Source: ZC4RG30 sp964456255
Lineage (GTDB): Bacteria > Pseudomonadota > Gammaproteobacteria > Steroidobacterales > Steroidobacteraceae
Assembly: GCA_964456255.1 (NCBI GenBank)
Contig: CAYWDZ010000084.1
Coordinates: 1-11,923 of the forward strand
Direction: 5' to 3'
DNA: 11,923 nucleotides
A program made the position numbers and the translations under genes. Under the pieces are notes generated by a model that saw only the letters and a program-made list of their open reading frames with translations, made no database searches and was not told where the DNA came from. Within the stretch, counting starts at the first letter, position 1. The number at the start of each line of letters is the position of its first letter. Below, piece after piece: positions 1 to 5,334 of the stretch.

Positions 1-100
1 GCGCCACCTGCACGTCGGCGCCCAGCACCAGGAAGGCCTGCACAAGGTTGTAGGTGAAGGAGTCGTAGTTGTCGATCAGCAGGAGTTTCGGCTTGCTCAT
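1..100 (-). CDS. trpG: Anthranilate synthase component II (glutamine amidotransferase), N-terminal fragment
   Basis: The 33 visible residues begin MSKPKLLLIDNYDSFTYNL, the classic N-terminus of the TrpG/PabA amidotransferase, which supplies ammonia from glutamine to TrpE for anthranilate synthesis. The gene runs off the left edge, so the catalytic Cys-His-Glu triad is not visible. The start ATG (98-100) lies 2 nt beyond the trpE stop (TGA, 103-105). A strong Shine-Dalgarno AGGAAGG sits inside the trpE 3' end (110-116), 9 nt from the start. This implies one transcript and coupled translation with trpE. The TrpG and PabA roles cannot be told apart from this fragment; one protein often serves both enzymes. 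The trpG name rests on pairing with an attenuator-controlled trpE. Confidence 0.93.
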   Translation of the reverse strand, partial: MSKPKLLLIDNYDSFTYNLVQAFLVLGADVQVA

Positions 101-102
101 GA

Positions 103-1488
103 TCAGAGACCTTCCTGCGCCATGGCCAGAGCGCTGCGCAGCGCGGCACTCTTGGCATAGACCTCGTTGTACTCGGACTCGGGGCGGCTGTCCGAAACGA
201 TGCCCGCACCGGCCTGGTAGCTGTACTGGTCGCCCTCGAACACCAGCGTGCGGATGGTGATCGCCTGGTCCATGTCGCCCTGCGCGCCGAAGTAGCCGAT
301 GGTGCCGCCGTACAGGCCGCGATCCACCGGCTCCAGCTCCTCGATCAGCTGCATGGCGCGCACCTTTGGCGCGCCCACCAGCGTGCCCGCGGGGAAGGTC
401 GCCGCGAACAGGTCGAAGGCATCCATGTCTGGCGCGAGCGTGCCCTTCACGCCGCTGACGATGTGCATCACATGGCTGTAGCGCTCGATGACGCGGTACG
501 GATTCACGTGCACGGTGCCGGCCGCGGCCACGCGGCCCAGGTCATTGCGCGCCAGATCCACCAGCATCACGTGCTCGGCGTTTTCCGTCGGGTCGGCCAG
601 CAGTTGTCGTTCATTCGCGAGGTCGGCGTCCGGATCCTCCATGCGCGGCAGCGTGCCCGCGATGGGCCTGAGCTCAGCCACACCCTTGTTGAGCTTGACC
701 AGCGCCTCGGGCGAGGAACCCACCACGGTCACGCCGCCCAGCGAGCAGTGGTACATATAAGGAGAAGGGTTGATCAACCGCAGCGCGCGATACACCTGGA
801 AGGGGTCGAGCTGGTGCGTGCCGGTGAACTTCGACGACAGCACCAGCTGGTAGACGTCCCCCGACGCGATGTATTCCTGCGCGGCGCGCACGCCGGCCAT
901 GTACTCCTCGCGGCCCAGCGACACCTTCGGCTCACTGAACGATCCCGCGGCACGCGGCAGCACCAGCTTGCCGCGCAGCGCGCTGATCACTTCCTCGCGC
1001 AGCACGCGCCGCTCGGTCTCGGTGCCCGCATGCAGCAGCGCGATGCCGCGCGTCAGGTGATCGAACACCAGCAGGGATTCAGGCGCGATGTAATGCAGGA
1101 TGGGCGCGCCCGGCCGGCGCGCATGGATCAGCGGCAGCTTCTCGAAGAAGCGCACCACATCGTAGGCAGTGAACCCGACGAGGCCACCCGCCAGCGGCAC
1201 GCCCGGCACTTCCGGCTGCGGCCGTGGCGCGCGGGCCAGCGCCTCGCGCAGCCGCTGCAGCAGGGCCTCCTTCGAGCCCGGCACCGGATATGAATGCGGA
1301 CCGATGGTGAGGCTGCGCGAATCCAGCCGCACCTCGAGGCCGTCGCCGAAGCCGATGAAGGAGTAGCGCGCCTGGCGCTCCCCGCCTTCCACGCTTTCCA
1401 GCAGGAAGCGCGGCCGGAACGATGTCAGCTTGGCGTAGGCCGAGACCGGAGTGTCCAGGTCCCCGGCGATGTCGAATGGCGGTTTCAA
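103..1488 (-). CDS. trpE: Anthranilate synthase component I
   Basis: The 461-residue protein converts chorismate plus ammonia to anthranilate, the first committed step of tryptophan synthesis. Chorismate-binding signatures are all present: PIAGTLPR, ENAEHVMLVDLARNDLGRV, FPAGTLVGAPKVRAMQLI, GLYGGTIGYF and the C-terminal QAGAGIVSDS. The N-terminal LLES (residues 29-32) and the later NPSPYMYH match the Trp feedback-binding elements of TrpE. PabB usually has NPAPF at the latter place, so TrpE is preferred. The start is TTG (1486-1488), preceded by GGGGA about 6 nt upstream. No closer ATG keeps the DLDTPVSAY...FLLES start of the family. The protein is slightly shorter at the N-terminus than many TrpEs. 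A Trp attenuator lies directly upstream (1502-1661), so expression should fall when charged tRNA-Trp is plentiful. Confidence 0.96.
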   Translation of the reverse strand: MKPPFDIAGDLDTPVSAYAKLTSFRPRFLLESVEGGERQARYSFIGFGDGLEVRLDSRSLTIGPHSYPVPGSKEALLQRLREALARAPRPQPEVPGVPLAGGLVGFTAYDVVRFFEKLPLIHARRPGAPILHYIAPESLLVFDHLTRGIALLHAGTETERRVLREEVISALRGKLVLPRAAGSFSEPKVSLGREEYMAGVRAAQEYIASGDVYQLVLSSKFTGTHQLDPFQVYRALRLINPSPYMYHCSLGGVTVVGSSPEALVKLNKGVAELRPIAGTLPRMEDPDADLANERQLLADPTENAEHVMLVDLARNDLGRVAAAGTVHVNPYRVIERYSHVMHIVSGVKGTLAPDMDAFDLFAATFPAGTLVGAPKVRAMQLIEELEPVDRGLYGGTIGYFGAQGDMDQAITIRTLVFEGDQYSYQAGAGIVSDSRPESEYNEVYAKSAALRSALAMAQEGL

Positions 1489-1501
1489 ATCAATTCCCCA
1501 A

Positions 1502-1537
1502 TAAAAAAACCCATCCCGGTGGTGCCGGAGATGGGTT
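1502..1537 (-). terminator. Intrinsic terminator of the trp attenuator
   Basis: On the minus strand AACCCATC pairs with GATGGGTT (8 bp). A T bulge and an inner CCGG/CCGG stem follow, with a 5-nt CACCA loop, and a run of Ts comes after the stem (1503-1507 beyond the two stem Ts). The hairpin ends about 14 nt before the trpE TTG start, so termination here prevents trpE transcription. Confidence 0.9.
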
Positions 1538-1613
1538 CTGGTGTTCTTGCTACTAAGTTTGTCTAGCGCTTGCGCTCAACGACGACCAGTACCCCGCTCC
1601 GTCAGGAGTGGGG
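1502..1613 (-). promoter_or_regulatory. Tryptophan transcription attenuator (alternative hairpins)
   Basis: Three mutually exclusive RNA pairings can be drawn on the minus strand. Pairing 1:2 (1592-1613) is CCCCACTCC-TGAC-GGAGCGGGG, overlapping the last leader codons and stop, with one A-C mismatch. Pairing 2:3 joins GGGTACTGGT (1585-1594) to ACCAGAACCC (1533-1542) with 9 of 10 pairs. Pairing 3:4 is the terminator hairpin at 1508-1537. Because 2:3 consumes the left arm of the terminator (1533-1537), ribosome stalling on the WWW codons, which blocks strand 1, should favour read-through into trpE. This is the classical attenuator logic, complete from sequence alone; pairing energies were not computed. 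Confidence 0.88.
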
Positions 1614-1661
1614 CCACCACCAGCCCGCGGCGGCAATCATGTGGGTGTGGGTCGTATTCAT
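1602..1661 (-). CDS. trpL: trp operon leader peptide (three tandem Trp codons)
   Basis: This 19-codon reading frame encodes MNTTHTHMIAAAGWWWPHS, with three consecutive TGG codons at 1614-1622 and TGA at 1602-1604. It lies between a plausible promoter and a Trp attenuator, 113 nt ahead of trpE. Ribosome stalling at the Trp codons is the classical sensor of charged tRNA-Trp. No Shine-Dalgarno precedes the ATG at 1659-1661. The predicted -10 box ends about 9 nt before it, so the message may start almost at the AUG, as reported for the leaderless Sinorhizobium trp leader. A second in-frame ATG at 1638-1640 would give a 12-residue version. The frame stays open further upstream, but the Met-1 choice fits the promoter position. 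The role is inferred from architecture; the sequence features are direct. Confidence 0.85.
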   Translation of the reverse strand: MNTTHTHMIAAAGWWWPHS

Positions 1662-1670
1662 GCGGGAGGC

Positions 1671-1700
1671 AGTATGGCCAGCCCCTCTTGGGGCCGTCAA
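1671..1700 (-). promoter_or_regulatory. Putative trp operon promoter
   Basis: On the minus strand the -35 box is TTGACG (1695-1700, 5 of 6 to consensus) and the -10 box is CATACT (1671-1676, 4 of 6), with an 18-nt spacer. A perfect inverted repeat GCCCC-4 nt-GGGGC (1681-1694) fills most of the spacer and could be an operator or a hairpin at the end of the upstream gene. The predicted start point, near 1663-1665, is 2-5 nt ahead of the leader-peptide ATG. The -35 box overlaps the stop codon of the upstream protease gene. Confidence 0.6.
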
Positions 1701-2086
1701 GCGGCCCGCATGCAAATTCCGCTGGCGATGTTCGGGCTGGCCGGATTCACGTCCACGGAGCGGGTGCCGGGCCGGAACACCAGGTCCATGTCTTCCATGG
1801 GAATGACCCCCAGCAGCACCTGCTCGCCCAGCACCAGGGCGCCCACATAGCCCGCACGGTTCTTCAACCTCAGCAGCACTGGGCCGACATAGGGGCAACT
1901 CCTGCGGGAACCATCAGCCAGCGTCACCTCACGATGCTCCAGCACCTGCAAATCGAGTTGCAGGCGCACATGCTCAGGGATGCACAGATACACCGAGCCC
2001 GTATCAGCGAGGGCCTCGACTTCCATCGGCGCAAGGGAAGGTTCGCGCGGATTGGTCAGCTGCAGCCTGGCGGTCACGATGCCCAT
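1697..2086 (-). CDS. Small clan AA (retropepsin-like) aspartic protease
   Basis: The 129-residue protein carries the single-copy retropepsin-type motif EALADTGSVYLCIP, with probable catalytic Asp28 in ADTGS. It continues with REVTLADGS, YVGPVLL, ALVLGEQVLLGVIPMEDMDLV and VNPASPNI. This is the conserved pattern of the short prokaryotic clan AA aspartic proteases, which act as dimers because each chain supplies one Asp. The biological substrate of the family is largely unknown. Start choice is uncertain: GGAGGT (2087-2092) touches the ATG at 2084-2086, too close for a normal Shine-Dalgarno, whereas it is 9 nt from the in-frame GTG at 2075-2077. The shorter 126-residue form may be real, although the MGIV start resembles homologues. 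The frame extends to 2362, but that part shows no family similarity and crosses palindromes. The stop overlaps the trp -35 box. Confidence 0.85.
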   Translation of the reverse strand: MGIVTARLQLTNPREPSLAPMEVEALADTGSVYLCIPEHVRLQLDLQVLEHREVTLADGSRRSCPYVGPVLLRLKNRAGYVGALVLGEQVLLGVIPMEDMDLVFRPGTRSVDVNPASPNIASGICMRAA

Positions 2087-2344
2087 ACCTCCAAAGTAAT
2101 GTGTTCCGAGAGGATCTTGCCACACCCACTGCTCGCGACAACAACCCGGAATGGCATTCAGGGTGTAGATTTCGGCCAAGACCAGTGAAGGTGCATTGGC
2201 CAGACATGTTCCACGAATTATTTGGCTGGACATGTCCAGCGAAATTTCGGAGTAACAAGGAGAACAGGATGTTGCAAAGCACTCCGCACAATTCATTGTC
2301 GACTTTGTCCAGCCAAGAAATTCGCTGGACAAACATAATAAGTA
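2087..2344. other. Non-coding stretch between protease gene and cassette array
   Basis: About 258 bp without a supported gene. Open frames on both strands run through it but look random and contain no recognisable motif. It holds the protease ribosome-binding site (2087-2092), degenerate 26-bp repeats and two palindromes (2196-2333). A CATAAT box (2334-2339) lies just ahead of the first GTTAGGC core, but no acceptable -35 accompanies it. No integrase remnant was recognised. Confidence 0.6.
2196..2333. repeat. Degenerate 26-bp repeats with TGTCCAGC/GCTGGACA palindromes
   Basis: Two imperfect direct units start at 2196 (TTGGCCAGACATGTTCC...) and 2222 (TTGGCTGGACATGTCC...), exactly 26 bp apart. 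The second contains the perfect 16-bp palindrome GCTGGACATGTCCAGC (2225-2240), followed by GAAATTTC (2241-2248). A third, inverted copy at 2304-2333 reads as TTTGTCCAGC (2304-2313), a 10-nt loop and GCTGGACAAA (2324-2333), i.e. 10-bp perfect arms. On the minus strand it is a circular permutation of the second unit. The pattern resembles recombinase or repressor binding sites, but no family is recognised. Confidence 0.8.
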
Positions 2345-2360
2345 GTTAGGCGACACGGAC

Positions 2361-2837
2361 ATGTATTCTCCACGTCAAGTTTCCCTGATCGCTGGCGCAG
2401 CACCAGCACTCCTAACGCTTGGTGCGAGCATTCATGACTACATCGCCTATGCCAATTCGAGCGACACAGTCGAATCACTGTCCCATTGGCACGTGCTGAT
2501 ACTCTGGGTAGTAATGTTTGTTACTTCGTTCATTTTCGGAATATTCGTGGCTGCATCGGTTCGCTTCGGCCTCTTCACTTCCAAGTGTCGCGGTCTCAGT
2601 CCACGAAGCGCATTTCTGATTGCTGCAATCATCACGGCAATAGTCGCGGTGTTCACATTCACGCCAATAAACGCACAATCAATCGTCGTCGCCGTGGCGC
2701 CGAGCCTGCTTGACGACCCAAGACTCTTTGCGTTGGCGATCAGATATGGTGTTTCTGCGGCACTTCAACTGGTTACCTTTGGACTTGTCGCACATGCAGT
2801 GGCCAGGTTCACAAGAGCTCGCGCAAGTGTCGCCTAA
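2361..2837 (+). CDS. Cassette-encoded four-helix membrane protein, unknown function
   Basis: The 158-residue protein is not recognised. It has about four hydrophobic segments: residues 6-25, 46-70 (VLILWVVMFVTSFIFGIFVA), 85-105 (AFLIAAIITAIVAVFTF) and 125-150 (ALAIRYGVSAALQLVTFGLVAHAV). It ends in a basic tail RFTRARASVA, suggesting an inner-membrane protein. The ATG lies only 10 nt after the GTTAGGC core, with no good Shine-Dalgarno (ACGGAC at best), typical of minimal cassettes. The stop TAA lies inside the R'' box GCCTAAC of the following attC, so gene and recombination site are fused. This is strong support for a genuine cassette gene. A promoter upstream in the array or flank must drive it, since its own leader is too short. 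Confidence 0.8.
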   Translation: MYSPRQVSLIAGAAPALLTLGASIHDYIAYANSSDTVESLSHWHVLILWVVMFVTSFIFGIFVAASVRFGLFTSKCRGLSPRSAFLIAAIITAIVAVFTFTPINAQSIVVAVAPSLLDDPRLFALAIRYGVSAALQLVTFGLVAHAVARFTRARASVA

Positions 2838-2956
2838 CAATCGCTGCAGCGCTCGGGTGGCCGGTGGTACTTGGCATGCAAGTCGCCGGCCGTCATCGAT
2901 AAAGTGCCCATGATCAGCCTCGGCGAGCCACCCGCCGCAGAGCTCAGTCGTTAGGC
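2832..2956 (+). repeat. attC site 1 (full, 125 bp)
   Basis: The R'' box is GCCTAAC (2832-2838) and the R' box is GTTAGGC (2950-2956), perfect complements. Inner arms GGGTGGC and GCCACCC also pair, leaving a variable terminal region that includes AAGTGCCCATGA. The L'-side GAGCTC motif is shared with the other sites of the array. The preceding gene's stop codon lies in R''. Confidence 0.93.
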
Positions 2957-2981
2957 GGCGAGGACACATAGGAGAGACTTC

Positions 2982-3521
2982 ATGCGGATCACCTACGGAT
3001 TGATCGGAGCTTTTCTTTGTGAAGCTACCTTCTGTCAGGTTCCCCTTTACATCGACAAGGGGGCGTGCCCTGGGGAAGGCTGTCGTTACGGTGAGCGGTG
3101 GGTCGCAACCAGGGAAGTAACATTGCTCGAAGCCCCAAATGCCATGGGGAAGTCTGTTGCAGTAGTCCGTAGCGATGAAGCTGTTACTACCGTTACGGGT
3201 GAAGTCCACTCAATTCCGATCCGCTTCGTCGTGAATCGGACTCACGGCGAGTTCGCTCCTGGCGACGAGGTTCTCGTCTACACGTACCTTGGCGAGGGTC
3301 GCTTTCGCCTCAGCCACAACGGTGCGCTGAAGGTGGCAGATCTGGATATTGGACCTCGAGCTACCTCCGATAGCACGCAGTGCGCAACGAGCCCTACCCG
3401 TTGCTGGGGCACGCTCGCAAAGGAGCTGAAGTCTGATTGGTGGGTCCGGGTTCGCACTCAGGGTGGTTTGGAAGGATGGGTTCCAGGGTCGGCAGGCTTC
3501 AAGACGCCCTCGGAACACTAG
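2982..3521 (+). CDS. Cassette-encoded exported protein with SH3-like regions
   Basis: The 179-residue protein starts with a hydrophobic, signal-like N-terminus (residues 1-19, unusual in holding Glu14), followed by YIDKGACPGEGCRYGERW. The segment REVTLLEAPNAMGKSVAVVRSDEAVTTVTGE (about 44-75) has the character of a bacterial SH3-like domain. A second SH3-like stretch, WWVRVRTQGGLEGWVPG, occurs near residues 150-170. Such domains bind peptides or cell-wall material, but the ligand here is unknown. The ATG is preceded by GGAGAG (2971-2976) at 5 nt, a good ribosome-binding site. The gene lies between two full attC sites and fills its cassette. The SH3 assignment is by pattern and moderately sure; no enzymatic motif is visible. 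Confidence 0.8.
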   Translation: MRITYGLIGAFLCEATFCQVPLYIDKGACPGEGCRYGERWVATREVTLLEAPNAMGKSVAVVRSDEAVTTVTGEVHSIPIRFVVNRTHGEFAPGDEVLVYTYLGEGRFRLSHNGALKVADLDIGPRATSDSTQCATSPTRCWGTLAKELKSDWWVRVRTQGGLEGWVPGSAGFKTPSEH

Positions 3522-3530
3522 CGTGTCGCC

Positions 3531-3656
3531 GCCCAACAAATCGCTGCTGCGCTCGGGCGGCGGGTGGTACTTGGTATGCAGGGAGGTAACCGTCATGGAT
3601 GAACTGCCCATGTTCAGCCTCAGCGAGCCACTCGGCGCTGAGCTCAGTCGTTAGGC
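3531..3656 (+). repeat. attC site 2 (full, 126 bp)
   Basis: The R'' box is GCCCAAC (3531-3537) and the R' box is GTTAGGC (3650-3656). The left half (AAATCGCTGCTGCGCTCGGG) and the right half (GCGCTGAGCTCAGTC) align with attC 1. The central region keeps GGTGGTACTTGG and the CTGCCCATG motif but is diverged, as expected of the variable part. Confidence 0.93.
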
Positions 3657-3667
3657 GGCACTACAGC

Positions 3668-4180
3668 ATGGCCTTGGGCATCAGAATCAGAACCGCATCC
3701 TTCATGCTGCTGCTCGGATCCGTTGCTTGCGTCACCACCAGCACCAGAAGAATAGGTCCTGACATCACCTACGCATGGAATGATCTTCCCATCTACTCGA
3801 GCACTTCCGGAGTCGTGTCACGGCAAATGTGCCACACCCTCGAAATAGTGACCCTCCCCGCTGAAGTACCGCAGGTCACCCTGGAGCGCATCGCAAACCT
3901 TGCTGAGCAAAGTGGGTTCTTTGATCTTGAGCCAGGATTTGCCGAACCAAAGCCTCAATTGTTTGTCGGTGATGATGGTGAGACATACACAGAGATCAGG
4001 ATTTCCTCGCCATGCTGGTCGACTTCATTGGAGATTGCCTTTGACGGGAAGAAGAATCGGATCGCCTGGTCCTGCATGGCAGACGCCAATGTCAATGGCA
4101 GGCCTGAAGTCGCTGCCCTGCGTGAGGCACTAGCTCCCCACTTTGACAAGCTTCCACGGCAACCCTGTGCTCTCCGGTAG
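3668..4180 (+). CDS. Cassette-encoded putative lipoprotein, unknown function
   Basis: The 170-residue protein begins MALGIRIRTASFMLLLGSVAC. A basic N-region, hydrophobic core and lipobox-like GSVAC, with Cys21 as the probable lipidation site, suggest a lipoprotein. The mature part contains LERIANLAEQSGFFDLEP, GDDGETYTEIRIS and a C-terminal helix; no known enzyme motif is seen. An open frame upstream to 3599 runs through the attC site and is not expected to be translated as part of this gene. The chosen ATG lies 11 nt after the R' box (3650-3656), as in other cassettes, with no clear Shine-Dalgarno. Downstream is only the left half of an attC site, so this gene now shares one mobile unit with the following broken gene. 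Confidence 0.78.
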   Translation: MALGIRIRTASFMLLLGSVACVTTSTRRIGPDITYAWNDLPIYSSTSGVVSRQMCHTLEIVTLPAEVPQVTLERIANLAEQSGFFDLEPGFAEPKPQLFVGDDGETYTEIRISSPCWSTSLEIAFDGKKNRIAWSCMADANVNGRPEVAALREALAPHFDKLPRQPCALR

Positions 4181-4204
4181 TTGCACATCGGCAAGCATCG
4201 TGCC

Positions 4205-4236
4205 GCCTGACAAATCTCTGCTGCGCTCGGGCGGCA
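4205..4236 (+). repeat. Half attC site (left half only)
   Basis: GCCTGAC (4205-4211), followed by AAATCTCTGCTGCGCTCGGG, matches the left half of attC 2 almost base for base. The match stops after GGGCGGC and the next gene's ATG follows at 4239. The central region and the R' half are missing, so this site should be unable to recombine normally. Confidence 0.85.
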
Positions 4237-4238
4237 CC

Positions 4239-4862
4239 ATGAAGGGCGGCGCACGGTTTTGGGTCGCATTGATGCTGGTCACGCCGCTGATGGCTGCGGA
4301 CCTGCCATCTCGCACACCGACGTTGGTGAGCGAGAACCCCATGCCGTACCTGACGCTTGGCAGCCTCGTTATCAATACAGACAGCTCGAAGTTCAAGGAC
4401 GTCATGTACACGGTGGGACGCGCCATCGAAGCCAATAGCGACATCGATACCGACGACGAAGCCTCTTACCGCTAAAGAGGGTGGATGGGATGGCATTCCG
4501 TCTGCTTCACCTACGCAAATGTAGAGGTTCACTTCATGGAAGACATCATGGCTGGTCCAGACCAATTCAATCAATTCACCATCGATGCTGTGAGCAAGCC
4601 GGACCTGCGGTGCATAGCTTTGCCGGAGTCTCTTCAGCCGGTTCGTGTCGGTGGCTGGCTCGAAATCGGAAAGTCGCGAAGCGACGTCGAGAACCGATTC
4701 AAGACACGTCACGACAAGTCAAGAGATCAGAGTACCTACGAGTTCCGGGGAACCTTTCCGAGGTGTACCGTTGACTACGAGGGTCTCTCCGCAACCCTGG
4801 AAGTGCGCTATTCAGCGGGCAAGGTCACACACATTTCCGGAAGGCAGGTTGCGTCGTGCTAG
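4239..4862 (+). pseudogene. Exported-protein gene split by an in-frame stop
   Basis: Two open segments lie in the same frame: 4239-4475 (MKGGARFWVALMLVTPLMAADLP..., a clear signal peptide, 78 residues) and 4476-4862 (coding ...RGWMGWHSVCFTYANVEVHF...VASC). Only TAA at 4473-4475 separates them. Read through, they make one protein of about 206 residues with a signal peptide, and a C-terminal part (WLEIGKSRSDVENRF...) whose spacing recalls small BLIP/SmpA-like folds. A restart at ATG 4485 is possible, giving 125 residues without a signal peptide and with no good Shine-Dalgarno, so two separate genes seem less likely than one nonsense-mutated gene. A sequencing error is also possible. No function is recognised. 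The ATG follows immediately after the half attC. Confidence 0.65.
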
Positions 4863-4869
4863 ATGTGCC

Positions 4870-4924
4870 GCCCCACAATTCGCTGCAGCGGGCGGGTGGC
4901 CGCCGCTGAGCTCAGCCGTTGAGC
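4870..4924 (+). repeat. Mini attC site (55 bp, divergent R'')
   Basis: The left box GCCCCAC (4870-4876) is a degenerate R''. The left arm AATTCGCTGCAGCG and right arm CGCTGAGCTCAGCC match the other sites, and the right box is GTTGAGC (4918-4924, fits GTTRRRY). The variable terminal region is nearly absent, with GGGTGGC joined directly to the L' side. It starts 8 nt after the stop of the preceding frame. Confidence 0.82.
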
Positions 4925-4938
4925 AACCTGGTGACCTT

Positions 4939-4967
4939 TTCGCACAGTGCAGATCATCATGTAGGAT
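4939..4967 (+). promoter_or_regulatory. Weak candidate promoter inside the EncFtn cassette
   Basis: TTCGCA (4939-4944) and TAGGAT (4962-4967), each 4 of 6 to sigma-70 consensus, are separated by exactly 17 nt. They lie within the unusually long 110-bp leader between attC and the EncFtn gene. A hairpin GCACC-6 nt-GGTGC (4989-5004) follows. This is weak evidence only, but other cassettes here have leaders too short for a promoter. Confidence 0.3.
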
Positions 4968-5034
4968 GCGGCTTGCTCCGACACATCAGCACCGGTTCAG
5001 GTGCCCCCCTTTCACGAACATCCAGGAACACCAC

Positions 5035-5334
5035 ATGTCCAGCGTTGGCTATCACGAACCGATTGAGGAACTGAATGACGAAGTGCGAGACATGCACCGC
5101 GCGATTGTTTCTCTGATGGAAGAGCTTGAGGCAGTCGACTGGTACAACCAGCGAGCGGCAGCCTGCAAGAATCCGGAACTCAAGAGCATCCTCGAGCACA
5201 ACCGTGACGAAGAGAAGGAACACGCCTCCATGATCCTGGAGTGGATTCGTCGCAACGACGAGCGCTTCTCCAGGGAACTGAAGGACTATCTGTTTACAAC
5301 GAAGAGCCTCAAGACCGACTCGCACGGCAATTGA
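5035..5334 (+). CDS. Encapsulated ferritin-like protein (EncFtn family)
   Basis: The 99-residue protein reads MSSVGYHEPIEEL...HRAIVSLMEELEAVDWYNQR...HNRDEEKEHASMILEWIRR...LKDYLFT, the signature of EncFtn, a two-helix ferritin-like cargo of encapsulin nanocompartments. EncFtn assembles as an annular decamer and oxidises Fe(II) at dimer interfaces for storage in the shell. The residues corresponding to the Rhodospirillum rubrum ferroxidase site (Glu32, Glu62, His65) are Glu30, Glu60 and His63; Glu29, Trp36 and Tyr37 are kept too. ATG 5035 has AGGA (5023-5026) 8 nt upstream. The C-terminus is short (SLKTDSHGN) and its stop coincides with the start of a half attC, so a targeting tail for shell loading may be missing. 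No encapsulin gene is in the window, although one normally lies directly beside EncFtn. The family call is confident; function without a shell is open. Confidence 0.92.
   Translation: MSSVGYHEPIEELNDEVRDMHRAIVSLMEELEAVDWYNQRAAACKNPELKSILEHNRDEEKEHASMILEWIRRNDERFSRELKDYLFTTKSLKTDSHGN

Noticed and set aside
463..1293. 276-codon plus-strand open frame opposite trpE
   Set aside because: It is antisense to conserved trpE, rich in His, Arg and Gln as expected from the complementary strand of high-GC genes, and shows no motif.
103..1488. Aminodeoxychorismate synthase PabB instead of TrpE
   Set aside because: NPSPYM and LLES feedback-site motifs and the Trp-codon attenuator favour TrpE.
1681..1694. 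GCCCC-GGGGC hairpin as terminator of the protease gene
   Set aside because: The stem is followed by TGGCCATACT on the minus strand with no T run, so it is not a standard intrinsic terminator.
2087..2362. 92-residue N-terminal extension of the aspartic protease
   Set aside because: The extension crosses palindromes, is Cys-rich without family similarity, and a ribosome-binding site sits at the shorter start.
4092..4712. 206-codon minus-strand frame across the cassettes
   Set aside because: It runs through a half attC and opposes better-supported plus-strand genes with signal peptides.
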